A stretch of 64,000 nucleotides of DNA from Cristatella mucedo (Eukaryota > Bryozoa > Phylactolaemata > Cristatellidae), in assembly GCA_009760855.2 (NCBI GenBank), contig WPIO01000012.1, forward strand, positions 4,484,001 through 4,548,000. The letters are read 5' to 3'. The notes beneath the pieces were generated by a model. The model saw only the letters and a program-made list of their open reading frames with translations, was not told where the DNA came from and made no database searches. This document shows positions 36,745 to 51,700 of the stretch, piece after piece (the stretch's first letter is position 1; every line of letters begins with the position of its first letter). Made by a program: the position numbers and the translations under genes.

Positions 36745-39700
36745 CACACATACTTTCTCTTTACCTCCCTCTCTCACTCTAACGGTGGCCACAACATTCT
36801 CGCAGCCATAACGTTGAAATTAAGATCCCCAGTAGGTCTCTCGATTCGATTTACCACCCACAATAAAAGGACGTTGAGTGTCTGCAGTCATATGCTTTTC
36901 GGCTTTTAACTCTCTGCGGATGACACTAACTTGTTTTTATGTTTCGATTAATCCAACCCGTCGAGCACGTAGCATTCTCCCAACTCCTTTGCTGCATGTA
37001 TTGAGGATTAGCCCAAGCGAATGACAGCAAATGCTCTTAAATTAAATAAGAATACGGCTAACTTAATAGTTATGGGCCAACCAAATGTGATTCAGAAATT
37101 GGAAAGCTGATTCTCAAAACCGGCTCTGCTACCATATCCGTCGTTGAATGTGCATGCAATTTAGGTGTGATAATTCATTGGACGGCCATATTTGCTCAAC
37201 AATCAAGTCTGCCTACTTTCCACTACAAAACGTTGCTGAAACTCGGGCTTGTTTAGATAGGGATGCCACATTTAAGTTGGCCCATGCATTGGTGAAATCC
37301 CATCGTGACTTCTGTTTATGGCCTACCGACCTGAGCAATCAGATGCTTACACCTAGTGAAAAACGCTCCAGCTTGACTGGCCGGTAGTGAGGGTCTCAAT
37401 TACCATGTCCGACTACTTCTCGACGACTTGCACTGGCAATCAGTCGAGCAACGGATCGATCTTAAGGTTTTGTTGCTCACTTTTAGGTCCTTTCATTCTT
37501 TTGCAAGAGCTTACCTACCATATCTACTTCCCCACCGGATTAAGTGTAGTACCAACCGCTTTTTGGAACCTAGCAGTTTACCTGAATCCAGTACAAATCT
37601 CAAATTGTTTGGAGACCGTGTATGTAGTTTATATGCTCACATAGCCTGGAACCTACTCCCGACTTCCGTCACGACATCTGCTGACTTGACCACGTTAAAA
37701 AGAACTTGAAAATATTTATGACAGCATTTACTTTGTACCTGTGATTCGTCCTTTGTCGCTTATGTGTGCTGACACAGTTACCTGCTGCTACTAACCACAC
37801 TTGCCTGCTAACGCTGTGCAGGTTACCCCTGACCGTTTTATTCTTGTTGTTTATAAATCACTATACCACTCACCGTTCAACCATATTTTATTTCCAGCCA
37901 ATGTATAGCAATTATAAGTAGACTGAGTTATCTGAGGGTACTTAAGTGCGGTTTTATTTTTATTAATATTAGTACAGGGATTGTTTTTTTCGGACTTTGT
38001 AATTGAGAGAATAAACCATTTGAAAAGATTGAGCGTCACTATCACTTTAAGTACAATTTAATTGTACTCGGAGTTTGAAGATCATATATTGAGTAAATAG
38101 TAGATTCCTACTGTGTCAGCAGGATTCTAAACTTTAAGACTCTCTCTTGACATGTTTACCCTCTGCAAAGATGATGGGAAAACTGAATCAACAAAGCTCA
38201 TTTATGCCTAACCTAGCAGTTAGCCAAAAGATGCATTTAGGTAGCCGAAACCTATTTAGCTTGCCTCTCAGAGCAATATTATTCCAACATGCAGGTATGC
38301 CAAAATTCACTCTTTAGGCATTTCAGCGTCTCTATATTTCAAGGAACATCCTTTGAAATCGGGTTATCAGTTAGTCTTACTCTACTCAAAGATGAATGGT
38401 TCAAATAAGAGGAAATGTGTGTTTTTTAAAAGTGCACATGCACTTTTTTGCAATACTGTTTGCCTAAAATGATGATACATATTACAAAAGTCTGTTGCAA
38501 TGTCGGATAATATGCGAAAGTTAAAGAAATATTGAAATAATACGTAATTACTTTTTTTAAAGAGCCATTCAATTATCTGCGCAGAAAGTACTGGTTACTT
38601 CCCATCACTATTAAATTTGGCTGTGGAAGAGAGTTTTACCATTGAACCAGGTGAGTTTGCTAATCCAGTACAATACTATCCAAACTAGTTTGTTACAACA
38701 ACGTTTGGCTCTTCCTTCACGTGTTTATATCGGCCACCAATTCCACATAATTTAGATACCGATTGATTATATGTTCAGTTGTTTTTTTCCATTTTTTTTC
38801 ACTAGGTATATTTTAAAATGATGCAAGTATTATTTTCAAGAACAAAAGTAAGCTTCTAGCTACTACAGGATTTCAATCCACGTACTCTTACGACAGAAAT
38901 TAATCTGCATGTACTTTACCAGAAACATTCACAAAACTAAGTGTGTGGAAAAATATACTGCAATTTCATTCCATATTAAAACTGCTTTTTAGCTGAATCA
39001 GAAAATACGTATAGTGAAACCACTAATAAAATCGAATATAAAATCAATTAGAGAACCACAAAGATTAGTCGCTCAAATTCTGACGGATATTTTAAAAGTA
39101 AGCGAACCCCGAATGCAAACTAAGGATAAGGCAAGGAGAACGTACTGCAATGCATTGGGAATAGCTTACCTATCTGAGAGTTAGCAGAAAATTTCATTTT
39201 AACAAGACATTCCCTCTGGAAGGAGATTGCATGATTCTTTCGTCAAGCTCCTAATGCAGCAACAGCAGCACGATTATCAAAACATCCGAGAGTAATTGCA
39301 TGTTCGTGAAATGTAAAATTTCGAGTGAATTTAGCTACATTTTTAATGGGTACGCCATCTCAGGCTCATTTAATAATTTTCAAAAGTGTTCAGAAAGCAT
39401 ATTATAGATTCACAGTTGGTTAGATTTCATACTCTAGGAGTTAAATGGTGGTCTAACAGATAATGGCAGAGTTGCTCTGAACTTGATGGTATTTTTTCGC
39501 ACCGTTGGCTGTCCCAAAATGTCATTAGTGACGCGAATAATCCGCACAGGCTTTCGTTTGCACAGTGCATGCATCAACATAGCTTGTATTCGCTCCATAC
39601 AGAAATCGACGTCAATCCAAGTGAAAACTAGCATGCCTGTTATTATTTGCCCTCGTATTGGAAAATCTTTTATCATGCATGCCAATTCAGTCAAATAACC

Positions 39701-42700
39701 ATCTGTTCCATTTTCAAGAGCATGATTTTAATTGAAAGTACAATAGCTAGTTCTGAAATAAAAGCTATAGCCCACCAAGGTCTTCTCCCATAACTGCTGT
39801 CACACATTTCCGCCTCCTCGTGTGTTAAATTCTTTTGAGGATAGTTAATTACGTTTTCTATTCCTCTTCCTAATTATACTCGGCTGCCATAATATGCTAT
39901 GGTTTAGGAATTGGGACACCAATTCCTCCTTCTCTCCAGCTGCAGGCTAGTGCATGTTTTTTCAAGTCTGTGTTTGCCCATGATCATCAGCTATATTCTG
40001 TTTATATAATTTTTTTGCAATTGTGCCTGCAACTTGTTGCACTAGTCAAGTATGTTGTTTTCGTCCTGGGAGAAGGAAAAAGAATGAGGAACGGCCGTGG
40101 CCTTCAAGCTCTATAGGTTGTGGAGGACGTTGAGCTGAGTGCCCATGGCTTCCAGAGTAAAGCCGAGTTTTTCCACAAAAATACTATGCCCAGGTAAGGA
40201 GTTAAGCTAGCTATAATGATCGCCCTCTGGGGAATTACTTATCATTATTTTTACTTCTTATCAAATACGTTAGGTTTAAATGTATTTCAATGATCAGGAC
40301 AAAGGCCTTATAATTCATCTAACCAGATATTATAAGGAAAACTCATTAATGAATACTAGGCAAGAGCTACACAATTATTGGAATAACCTAACATGTAAAT
40401 ACCTCGCTATGTCTTCATATTTTTAGATTTAAGACACGATTGGGCATTATCACAACCTGTTTGGGAATCGTTTGGTTATCGTGAAGCAATGATCTCACCT
40501 GGACGTGAAGTGGTTGAGGAACTGATGTAAGTTAAATGTTGACTAATAATCTCCAAAAAGATTTGACTTGTTTAATATTTTTTAATGATTGCTAAATTAT
40601 AGATGCCTGAACTGGGATTTCATACGAACAGCAAAGCCTGCCCAATTGGCAATCCTTCTTTAGAATATTGATCACAATATATTAGAATAGCATTTGCAAA
40701 ATACTCAGATAGCCTGATCTCCTTATAGGCACTTTAAGCGAGCGAATAACAGGGAAAGCTAATAGTACAGTTGCTAATTACATGAAAAATGTGGACGTCC
40801 TTAACACGATCTGAGGTTATCCTCACAGGGTCAGCAAGCGAAAATGGTTAGTGGCACCATGCACAGTGTCAGTACTAGACCTACAACTAATTATGTTTAC
40901 GCCTTCATTGTAGAATGAAAAATTCAGCAATTTGGTAATTTTTGTTGGGACTTTTAAAACTTGAATGCGTCTTTAATCTCCTGTTTTATTGAGCACAAAG
41001 CAGCTTGGTGAGCTCCAGAAATGCCTGCTGTCAGAAGCCGGGCTCAACTAGCCTATCCCTAAAACACCAAGCCAGGTGGCTTTCACGGAGATGTCTATTG
41101 CCTTGCATGGTGACCGGAGGTTGCCCTGGCTAACAGGAAATTGTTTTTCCGGACGACTGTGCTCTGTGACAGAAAGCTCCTCCAGACAAGAGACGATAAA
41201 TAGCAGTAAATACTCGGTAAGCTTGGGGGAAATGTCTCAGCTGTGCATCGCGAGGCAGAGCTGTGTTGATATCGTAGCAGAGTAAGTTCCTGGATCGAAA
41301 ACAATACAAACTTGAGGCTGGTTCTCTAAAGTATTGGAGATTCTTGCACTGTATTGGTACATTATTTTTCAGAAAGCAGGTAGTACGAGGTGCAGCCTTG
41401 TTTTTATAGTAATTGTAATAGGTCGGCTGGAGCAAGATAATGAAACTACATGGAATTGAAGGACAGCTCTTCTAAATCTGCTTGCTGCTTGATTCGGTAC
41501 TACTGCTGGTCGGCAAGAAGTATTTAAGGTGGCAATTACGACTGTTTCGATAAGGAAACCTAGCTACAAAGTTCTTCACTGCACTTTAAGCACCGCGTAG
41601 CCCTGCTGGAAGACAATGAAGTAATAAGTTGCAGGAATCCAGATGGTATGATTTGAGCTAGTTTAGCCTCACTGTTGGTTAGGAAAATAAATTTCTTACC
41701 CCACATTGACTGCCGAAAGACCAAATAACAAACTTTAATTTATTTTTCTATAAAATCTATAAATTGTGTTATCAAATTAATATATTTGCATTGGTATCAC
41801 CGAAAACAATACTACAAGTTAAGAAATCACTCTTTCTAATGTAATGCAATCCCTAACAATATCGGTTTTAAATAGTATCCATAAACACTAAGCAGCTTTT
41901 TGTAATATTGAAATATACCTACACGTTGCTGGTAAACTCTCGTGAGAACTACATTGTATTTGTTCGAGTAAACAATTAAATTGATTCACTTACAAATGAA
42001 TTATTGCAGAATTTGAGTATTTCATTTGATTTAATTTCACATGTATGATAATTCTCACTCATAAAGAAATACCTGGTAAGTCAAGGTATTGCAATGCCTC
42101 CAACCAGTTTCTTGAAAATATCATGACGTTTGGAAAAACGATAAAGCAGAAATTCACACAGATAGTTTAATTGTAGGTTAATCCTTAGCCGCTGCCATTT
42201 AAATGGGAATTGGGATGAACAATTGCAAAGCAACTTACTTTGGAGTTTCAACAAATACTTGGCACGTGCAGGAATTGCGAAGGTAACGTGCAGCAATACT
42301 TTAGCGTTCTGAAGGTTACACAATTAGTAGTTGTACGTCCTCAAAGATAATATGTATTATTAAGATTGTATGCTAAGTTAGTGCATCTATGTTGCATTTT
42401 TGACATTTTCACCGGTGATTTATAGAAATATGAACACAACCTTGATGTCCAGGATCATATCCTCAATATTTTCCTATAGGCGTTCACTTCAAACGTAAGT
42501 TTTACTTGTTCATCCAAAGAGGCACTCTAGCATTGGTGTTGTTCAAAAATGCTATTACTATACCACAGAGGTTACTTTATAAAAATGAAAACTTTCTCAT
42601 AATGTATTTAGAGTGAATAGATCAGATCAATTGTGGTATCACTAGTGTGCGTGTGTGTGTTTGTGTTTGTAAATGTGTGTGTGTGTGTGCGCTCGCGTGT

Positions 42701-45700
42701 GTGTGTGTGTGTGTGTGTGTGCGTGCATGTTGTAAGGGATAGGTATTTAGAAGCATTGAGCATAAACTCACATTGTATTTCATTCAAATAATTGAGCTTA
42801 AGTGGTTTTATCAGTGCTTCTGTTGAACAAGTAGAATCGCTGGAGATAACTAAGTAAGTGTAAAGTCAGTCGTGAAGTAACTCTAGCTAGGCATCACTTG
42901 CAAAATGTAAAACTATTTATAATATGTTATATGTGCATTCACTTTAGCTGTGAAATTAGTTTCTTTCAGAAAAATGCACTCAAAGCACGGCCAAGACTAA
43001 CTGCAATAAATATGCGAACAGAGAAAACAATTCACGTGTTTGTCATTCCTTCATATATAGCCTCCATTTTTGAAGAGTGAGTGCCGTGGAGACACTAGAT
43101 CAATGGTTCTCAACCTGCTAGTCTCGAACCATTGGCGGTCGAACAACCTGCTCACTGGGGTCGCCTACGACCGTCAGAAAACAACCATTTACTCATTATA
43201 CGCAATATAAGGTTGGGGTTGCCACAACATGAGGACCTCCTTGAAAGGGTCATGGCAGTAGGAAAGTTTAGAACCACCGAAGTGGATGAAGTAATAAATA
43301 CAGGTTTCGTCTGATTCTTTTTAAATGTCTTCAGTTCTAGGAATGTCTTTAATTCAGTCATGAGTGAACTCCAGCCTTTAAGAGCATGCGAACTAAATTT
43401 AGCATCTAAAAAGGTTTTGCGATTAGGATGAACTAGGCCTGCTTAATTTTAGTTTAATAGTAGAGTTTTATTATGCTTGGCCTAGTGTGTAGCTTGACTT
43501 ACTAGTAGTTTTAGAACCTTAAGTCAATAGGCTACTTGATTGCTATCCGAAGCTGGTGGGTGGCTAGTAGTTTGACTTGACGAAAGCTATTCTGGCAACG
43601 TTATGCAGCTTTAAGTAGGCAGATTGGACAGTGAAGCTAATGCCTTTATCAAGAGAAATATCATTTCTAAACACTAATTTATTAAACCTGTGATTATTTA
43701 AGCATACATTTTAAAATTTTGCTATACATTTAGTAAATGCAAATATTAACGATCTTGTGCAATTTAGCTTAATAGCAAATTAAAAATACTGTAGCATGTG
43801 TTTATAACGATATGCACATGTTCATCCCTGATAATAATAGTAAATTTCGAAATTGTAAATGCCATTTCTCTCATCTAATCTATGTGGTGTAAAGCTCCAT
43901 TATTTTTAAAGTAGCATCCCCTAACCATGTTATTCATTTTGTTTGTTTTTCAAGCATGATTTTACCTACCATTTAATTGCATTTCCCTTTGCAGCAAATG
44001 TAAAGATCCTAGAAAGAGATTGAGTTCTCTGGGGGCGCTTTATCAAGTACATTATTATTATTATTATTATTATTATTATCACTGCAGAATGCAATGTAGT
44101 AATATTGACCTATTTTTTAGACTATAGATCCTCCAACTATCAAATAGACCTAACTATAATTCATCTTCAGTAGCCTGTAGTATTGCCTTCTAACAGATAC
44201 TGGGACATTGATAGAATAGCCTTTGACATTAAATAATAATTGATACAGCTTGTAATAGCATGAATAGTCTACCCAATAATGGTACTGAGTGAATACATTG
44301 TTTATTCTACAGATTTGTACACTCTACGAAATAACCCTATTAAGAAGTTGAAATGGAATACCTTTTAAAATCGATGCAAGTAGTTTCGTAAAAACCTTAC
44401 ATCCTAATAATATATTCTTATATTCAATCATAATCAACTCAATAATTTATTTTAGTTGATGCTTTATTTATGTTTATATGAAGCTTATGGTTGTGCTACT
44501 CAAGTTTTATGAGCATTTTTCTTCGAATTTAAACTCTTAGCAGTGCTATTTTTTCGGATGCAATAGCTTGAATGTAGTTTTTCTGAATAGATTTAGTTGA
44601 GGTTTCTGATAAATATATATGCCCAAAAAATGAAATTCTTGAAGACTTGGATAATAGAACATAAGGATAGCACTTGGAATGCCGGGGTCTATCAGGCATG
44701 CTTCATTGTCGGGCCTCCCCTGGGCAAAAGCCAGATCATGAAGGGCCTTACCACTGCTGCTCAGTAACAACATTTCAGGTGAGATCAGGCAATGGCAACT
44801 TACTCATTAGCCTTACTTTAAGCCTCGACCATCAGAACATCCTCACTACCTTGGACTGGCATTGTCATTCATTCCCATATCGCTTCACTAGTCAATGAAC
44901 AGGTCCTGCTGGACAGCTAGACCACTGGGAAGCTGGAACCGAGGGCCTGCTAACACGCAGTTAATTGCGGTAGCCGGAAGAGCTCCAGTGAGGCTGCCAA
45001 GAACCAGGATGCACCTGGCCGTAAGTGCATGCAGCATCTTCCAGAAATGGGTCAGTAAATGGCAAACGGTCTCTACCTGTAAGCTGCATAGGAAGCCAAA
45101 TGCATACAGAGCCAGACTGGAGATCGTAACCAATTCAGCTGCCACTGCTGTCTGACTGCTATACCGGTGAAGGCAGCCGGTATGGAACTGATACCGAGGT
45201 TGCCACAACAGCCAAAGAGTGCCAGAACAAAGTAAGTGTGCATTGACAGCATCTAGAGATGAAGGACGGGAAACGTGTGACTGCTTCCAGAGGCTAGGCG
45301 AAAGTAGCCTTTGATTAGGCACAGGCGGCCCATGAGAGAGACGACTCGACAGAAAAAAAGCAGCAGCCATGACCTCACTGGGGTGACAGAATCTTGGTGA
45401 CTGTGAACGAACTAGAGAGCAACGTCTCGGTTGCTGAGCCAAGCAATGAGAAAGTCTCTGAGGTAGAGAGCACCTGAACGAGAATCTCGTGCAGGGCAGA
45501 GCAAGGCGCTAGGACATAGCAATCAGCAACATGGCATTACTATCTTTCACTTAGAAGCAAGCTGTCTAGGAGAAAACGGCATCGGACAAGAGTTCTTGTG
45601 TGAGCCACATCCTGGCTTGCAATGCAGCAGCTTTGGTGCAGATTACAGAATCGCCCAACGGCCAGATTGACTTGGCAGAGTGGAACAACGAAAATGAAGC

Positions 45701-48700
45701 CATTGTTATCAGCCAGAGCGGTTTTCAGAGAGCCTGCTCGGCCGGCGATCAGTATATAAGACCTGACACCAGAGATCACACAGATTTCACCTTGGGCAAC
45801 TACACGACAGAGGAAGCAATATCTCACCATTGCCAAAAGGTGGGCAGTATCCATCATCGGATACTAGCTAGGGCAGAACTGACATGTGCCACCTGCCGGT
45901 GGCAGTCTCGAAGCTTGCATCCTGGTTAAGCCAGTGGCGATCATTTAATGTCGAAGTTAGCCACCCTATTGAACCCGAACAGAATAATGCAAGACTGATA
46001 TAAAGGTTATGCTTCGGTCATCGTCCGTGCAGGCCGTCGAGAAGTGACATGGAAATGATGGCTATATGATTTTCTAGTGGGACAGCTGCCACCTCTACAG
46101 CCAGGTTTGTAGATTATGGCATGTTTTTTCATATATTTAAGGGATGTTGTGTGGCTCTGCTGCTGCTGCTGCTGCTGCTATTGTAATTCACTCTCCACCT
46201 GCAGCCAACAGTGAAGTAATTTGAAGGCTGCATTGATGGTACATGTACAGTTTGAGAGAAATCAAGATTGAGTCTCACTCGTCGCTCGTTTCGTTAGCAG
46301 TATTGCTATGGAATCATGTCCCTCAGTTCCATGCAGCAGCTCAATATCTACATTCCAGGAGGTGGCTAGTGACATAGTCATGAAGATAATGTAACAATCA
46401 AATAAGGCAACTATTCCTCTAGACCCTATTCACACTCTCCTGATTTTAAGCTGCATTGATATTCTGCTGTCATGCATAACTAACTTCCTAAATATGCCCT
46501 TAATTTGAAATATGACGTTCACCATTGCTGAGCAGTGCCAAGGTGAGACAAGAGACACTCAAGGCGGATTTGGTGATTGACAGTATCGTTAGCTACCGAA
46601 AGATCCAGCGCAATATGCAGATCAAAGCTACCTAAGTTTGAATTTTTAAGCAGGTCAGTTTACATCCAAAGCCATACAGACTACCTGCATGATTTCTTTC
46701 AAAACATGATCCGTGCTAAGTGCAGGCTTGAACGTCGTTTTTAGAAAACAGGGTCTGATGAGATCTAGTAAATTTAAAAGACTACCTACGAGTCTATGTT
46801 CGAAAGCCTGGCCTTATTTTTTCACTCGAAATGTGAAATCCTTTTAGTCCGACCCGAAATAATTTCACAGGATGTTAACAGTTCACTGGCCGATTCAGAG
46901 AGGTTATTCCCCTTCATTAAGGCTGGCTATAGATTCAGCTGTGGCCTGTGTTATTTTAGAACTGACGCCAGGTGCTTGTTTAATCAAGAAGCACAAGACA
47001 GGAGAGGGAAGATGCATGTCCACCCTCATAATTCCTGTCTCAGCTGCAAGTCAATAGCCAGTGTTTGTTTGCTCGTCCGGCCGAATGGGCATGGTTTCTT
47101 CAGGCATAGTGTGCCTTCCTAACTTACTAAAATGGCATCGAGGTTTTAAAAGTTTGTCGACCCTTCATCTAGAGTGAATGCAGCCGATATAATAAAATGA
47201 TGTCATTTACCAGGCACCACGCCCAATTGGAGCTACATCACAAGCAGCACAAATAGGCACAGCTCTGTATTACAGTACAAAAGTAGACGTCTCAATAATA
47301 CCAATTGTAATGAAGCAATGGGGTTTTAACCACTAGTCAGGCTTTACAATGACGTCTCTCACGGTGACTACACAAGGATGAACAGCTCAGCAGAACAGAT
47401 TTCAGCCTTCTTTGCTAAGAAGAATCGTGCTTATTCGTTCGTCCATAAAGCTCCTCCCACTAGAAAATTGCTTATTCCCAACATGTGACCTCCCTCAAAA
47501 CATAGTCTGGGGTTTCTGCATGCGATGTGGCTATCTTAATAAGGTCTAGTAAAAAGAGCTATTCCTGAAGAGCTTAGGCTATCATCTATATAGTCTTTAC
47601 TGTCAGACCAACATAGACCAGCCGTAACCGAGATTTCTAATGAGTCCCTGGAAAAGAGTCACCCGAAAGTCCTTTGATTCGGCAATCGCTGGATCGATAC
47701 TTAAAAAACCTGAATGAGGTAATAGGTTCATCAAACTATCGCCCAGTTTCTCTTCTTCCTCTTTGACGGAGAGAATTGAAAACACTCTGGCTAAGCAGCT
47801 GCTAGCACAAATTAAAAAGAATGAAATGTCTGAACGGTCTCAATCTAGTTTCAATAGGCAGAACGATATTGACACTTCTTTTTCCTATGCAGCTTGAATG
47901 GCATGAAAAACACTGATATGGAACTCATAGATCAATCAGATGCCTTCAACACATTTGATGGCTATGCCCTTGTTCTAGGATTAAGAAAAACGATTGATCT
48001 TGCAGAGGAGGCGCCAGGCGCACTCTATTACACTCGCACTTGCTTGAATGAGTTCAATCAATTTTGGGGTGGGGGTTCAGGTCTCAACCAAGAGACCACT
48101 TAACTATGGCATCCCTCATTCAAACCATCGGATTCTGCTGCAGCAACTGATTACTCAACCCTTGCCATGTCGATATTCGATCCTGGATGCCAGAAAATGT
48201 CGGGAAACATAACGAAAATAAAACTGAACAGCTGCTCTTATGATACCATAAGCTTATGGTTTCATGAGAAGGCTTTACTCTTCTAATAGGTGATGCTGTG
48301 GCTCGACAGTCACAACGTGCTAAAAACTTAGGTGTCGTTTTCATCAACTGCCTAAATTTTGAAACTTCATTCACAAGACTGCTTCTGCAGCTATTAATCG
48401 CGTCAGAAACCTATTTAAGATTGGGACCAGGCTTTCCTGGTGGCTTGCAAAAGAATAACTAGCTCCTTTGCTCAGTCTCGGCTACGTTATTGTAAATCCC
48501 TTGTGGCTGGCTTACAAAAAACAAGTAGCTACTTCAGACAGCTTTGAAAATGAATACAGGGCTAGTTTAAAATTGCCAAAAGTTTGAAAAAGTATCTTCT
48601 TTTCTAAAAGACTTGGCGTGGCTAAGGTTGGATCCATCGATACAGAGCAATAATTTTGTGCTGGCCCACAAGGCCAGCCACGGCCGGGCTCCTCCGTACC

Positions 48701-51700
48701 TTCCTGAACTGTTGCTATGGTCTCAGCCTTTTCGTGCCCTCATGTTCTGCATGGACAATAACTAGTTCAATTCCTCCATTTAAAGACCTTGGCAAAGAAA
48801 GTTATAGCTCTGTAGGTCATAGGCTGTGAAACAGGTGACCAGGATTCATATGCAAATATAACTGCTACCCTGCTTCTGAATGTGGCACATCATTTCCAGT
48901 GGTCCAAAACTGTTAATTTCTTGCTTATCACGACCTTAAATGGTCTCCTGACTCTCTTATGCTTCCCAAATTATTCTTGCAGCCTGAGATAAAGTCTGTT
49001 TGCTACCTTATGCATGCATATTACCTTATGAAGCTAAAGCTGTAATTGCTGCATGCAAAACTCACTTGCAAAACACCTGCATAGTTATTGTGGCTTGCGG
49101 AGTTACCGATAGCGATACATGACATTATAATACAGGCAAAATCTGGTCTTTCACTTCAATGTAGTTGACACGTAGTTGCAATTTAGCTACGATCCCTCAC
49201 GTCACCAAGCATGTACAATACTTCAACTCCCTCCTGCCTGTATTGATGACCTCTGCATATGAATTATATCAAACATTCACAAATTGAAAAATTATAAGAC
49301 TATTTTTTAATCATGAAAATACCAAGTATGAGTACACAAATGTAAATGAATACATCTCAAATTCGACTCTGCCACCGCAACTGTGGTCGAATCGGTACTA
49401 AATATAGATTTCCAGTCTCACTGTGGCCTTTCACTAACCAACTGCGTCATCTCAATGGTCCAGTTTGACCACTTTAACTTGTATAGCATTACTACAATTC
49501 AGGCCTTCCTTGACAGGGAAGTTAAATATAAGATGGCAGATGCGTTTGTGACATCGAATTTCTGCTTTTGTACCCCCAATCTTGCTGGTCTGCCAGTCTG
49601 TGAAATACGAAGCTTACAAGTCATGGAAAACTCTGCAGCAATGCTTGTCTTTCCCGGGCTTGCAGTTGCCACGTTAGGATCCTCTCCTGGACCTGCACTG
49701 GCTCTAGTAAAAAAAAAGCATCGGCATATATCACTCACTTTTGGCATATTCATTTTTTATTTATTTTGATGCCAGCCCACTTATTGGATACATTCCATAC
49801 TTTTAAGCATAGTGCCACACACTCTTTGAATACAATAGTTTACCTCAACAACGTAAGAGCATCAAATTATTTGATACTGACTTTCATTCCTAGTCTTGAA
49901 AATCCTGTAAGTCACTTCTGACTTCATTCAGCACATCCTCTGAGTTGACCACTTTCAAAAGAAACAAAGGAAATATATGTATCATGTCACTTAGTGTGTC
50001 CCTGTGATTCGTCATTTGCTTGTTGATACAGTGCTTGCTTCGACCAAATGTTATTGCAATCTAAACCAGGGCATGTCACCTCTAAAGATGTAATACTTGT
50101 TGTCATTCAGCATGCTGCAGCTAACCTTTCGGTGATGCTTACTTTTTAGCCAATGTTAGGTGCACAGAACCGGGTTGAGTTCTCTGAGGATGCTTTGAAA
50201 AATGTGCTGCAATTTATTTTCCCATATTGTAACTTGGCCAAAATTATATGATGGTCACATTAAAGTGCATACATGTATATCGCTCATGTAAAACATTATA
50301 AAAATATATCATTTAGCATACAAGAACTAGTTCGATGCGATGAAAACCTTTTACTGGAGAATTGAGCATTTGAGTCTTGCCACTACCCAATATGTATTCA
50401 TAGAACTCAAGTTGTATTGTAAAGGTGACTAACAAAGTTAATAAAATGCTTGAATTAAAAAGAAATATTCCAGTAGACAGCTGCTACAGATGAGTGCTGA
50501 ACAGGTGTTAGCAGGATAGTCATGTTCTCCCACATTTTTTTGCTGGATTCTTACAGTCTTGGACTGGGAATGTTTAAATTTCAAAGGACATACCATGCAA
50601 AATAACTACAACTACCAAATCTCTGTGGAAGATCAAATTTGAATGAATCATGCAGATTTTACAGAAGCTTAATTGACCTAGAAATTCTTGCTATACTTTG
50701 CATCTACGTGTCAGGCATATTTGATAAATGTAAGCTTGTATCTTCTGGAAGGCTATGTGTTGTTTACGAATGTTAATAAAAATCACTAGTATGATCAAGT
50801 ACCCTGAGATAATTCAATCTCGTTCTAGGGGCTATAGATTTGCGGCAAAGGATACACGATAAGATCATTAGTGGTAGCATGACCGATAAACAACAATAAT
50901 AACATGGTTAGAGTTGACATAATAACAATGCACTTCATAAAACGCCCTCATCGCATCTCATCAAACCTCATTCAAGGTGGGTGATTTTCATTTCCTGCAA
51001 AGGGAAAGGCTGGGAGCTATCCAAGCAAAGGAATACCTTAGTGTCATCTGCGTGGCAGTGAAAACCTAGAATTTGCTTGGAAGTCACACTGGCAAGAACA
51101 ATATAGACCGACGAAAAAACAGGACTTAGTTTTTTAAACCCTGAGGTGCCCTCATTTTTCAGAAGTTCCTCCGGTGATCTATGTCCATTCACATCCATAG
51201 TCAGGAATTTTTCACTGAGATAGAACCTGAACAATCTCAATCTAGTGCCAGTAATACCCGTGCACAATGAAATTTACTCAAGACGGACTTGGGTTTCGAC
51301 AGTATCAAAAGCTTCCGAAAGAGCAAGCGAAACATGCACAGACTTGTAACTCGTTTTGCACGTTTGCAATGAAAAGAATAACCTTCTTCACTTTGATCTT
51401 TTGATGAAAGCATAACCATAAAAATGATGCTGAGATTCTAATGATTGCAATACATTGCTTAGAATTAGATACGTTCAAAGTTTCTATAGTTTGTTTAATA
51501 CAATCCTGGATTTCTGATCAATATTTTTTGTAGACCCCAGTTAATTTTAAACTTTTCTGGAGACTTCTTCTGCAAGTAAGAGTTACAGTGGACCTTGTTT
51601 CCTGCTTTCATCCACAACTTGGAAGACAATCTGACAGATTATTGAAACAGGTCAGTGACAATTTATAACATAACCATTTACTAGCTATCGGTTTTCATCG

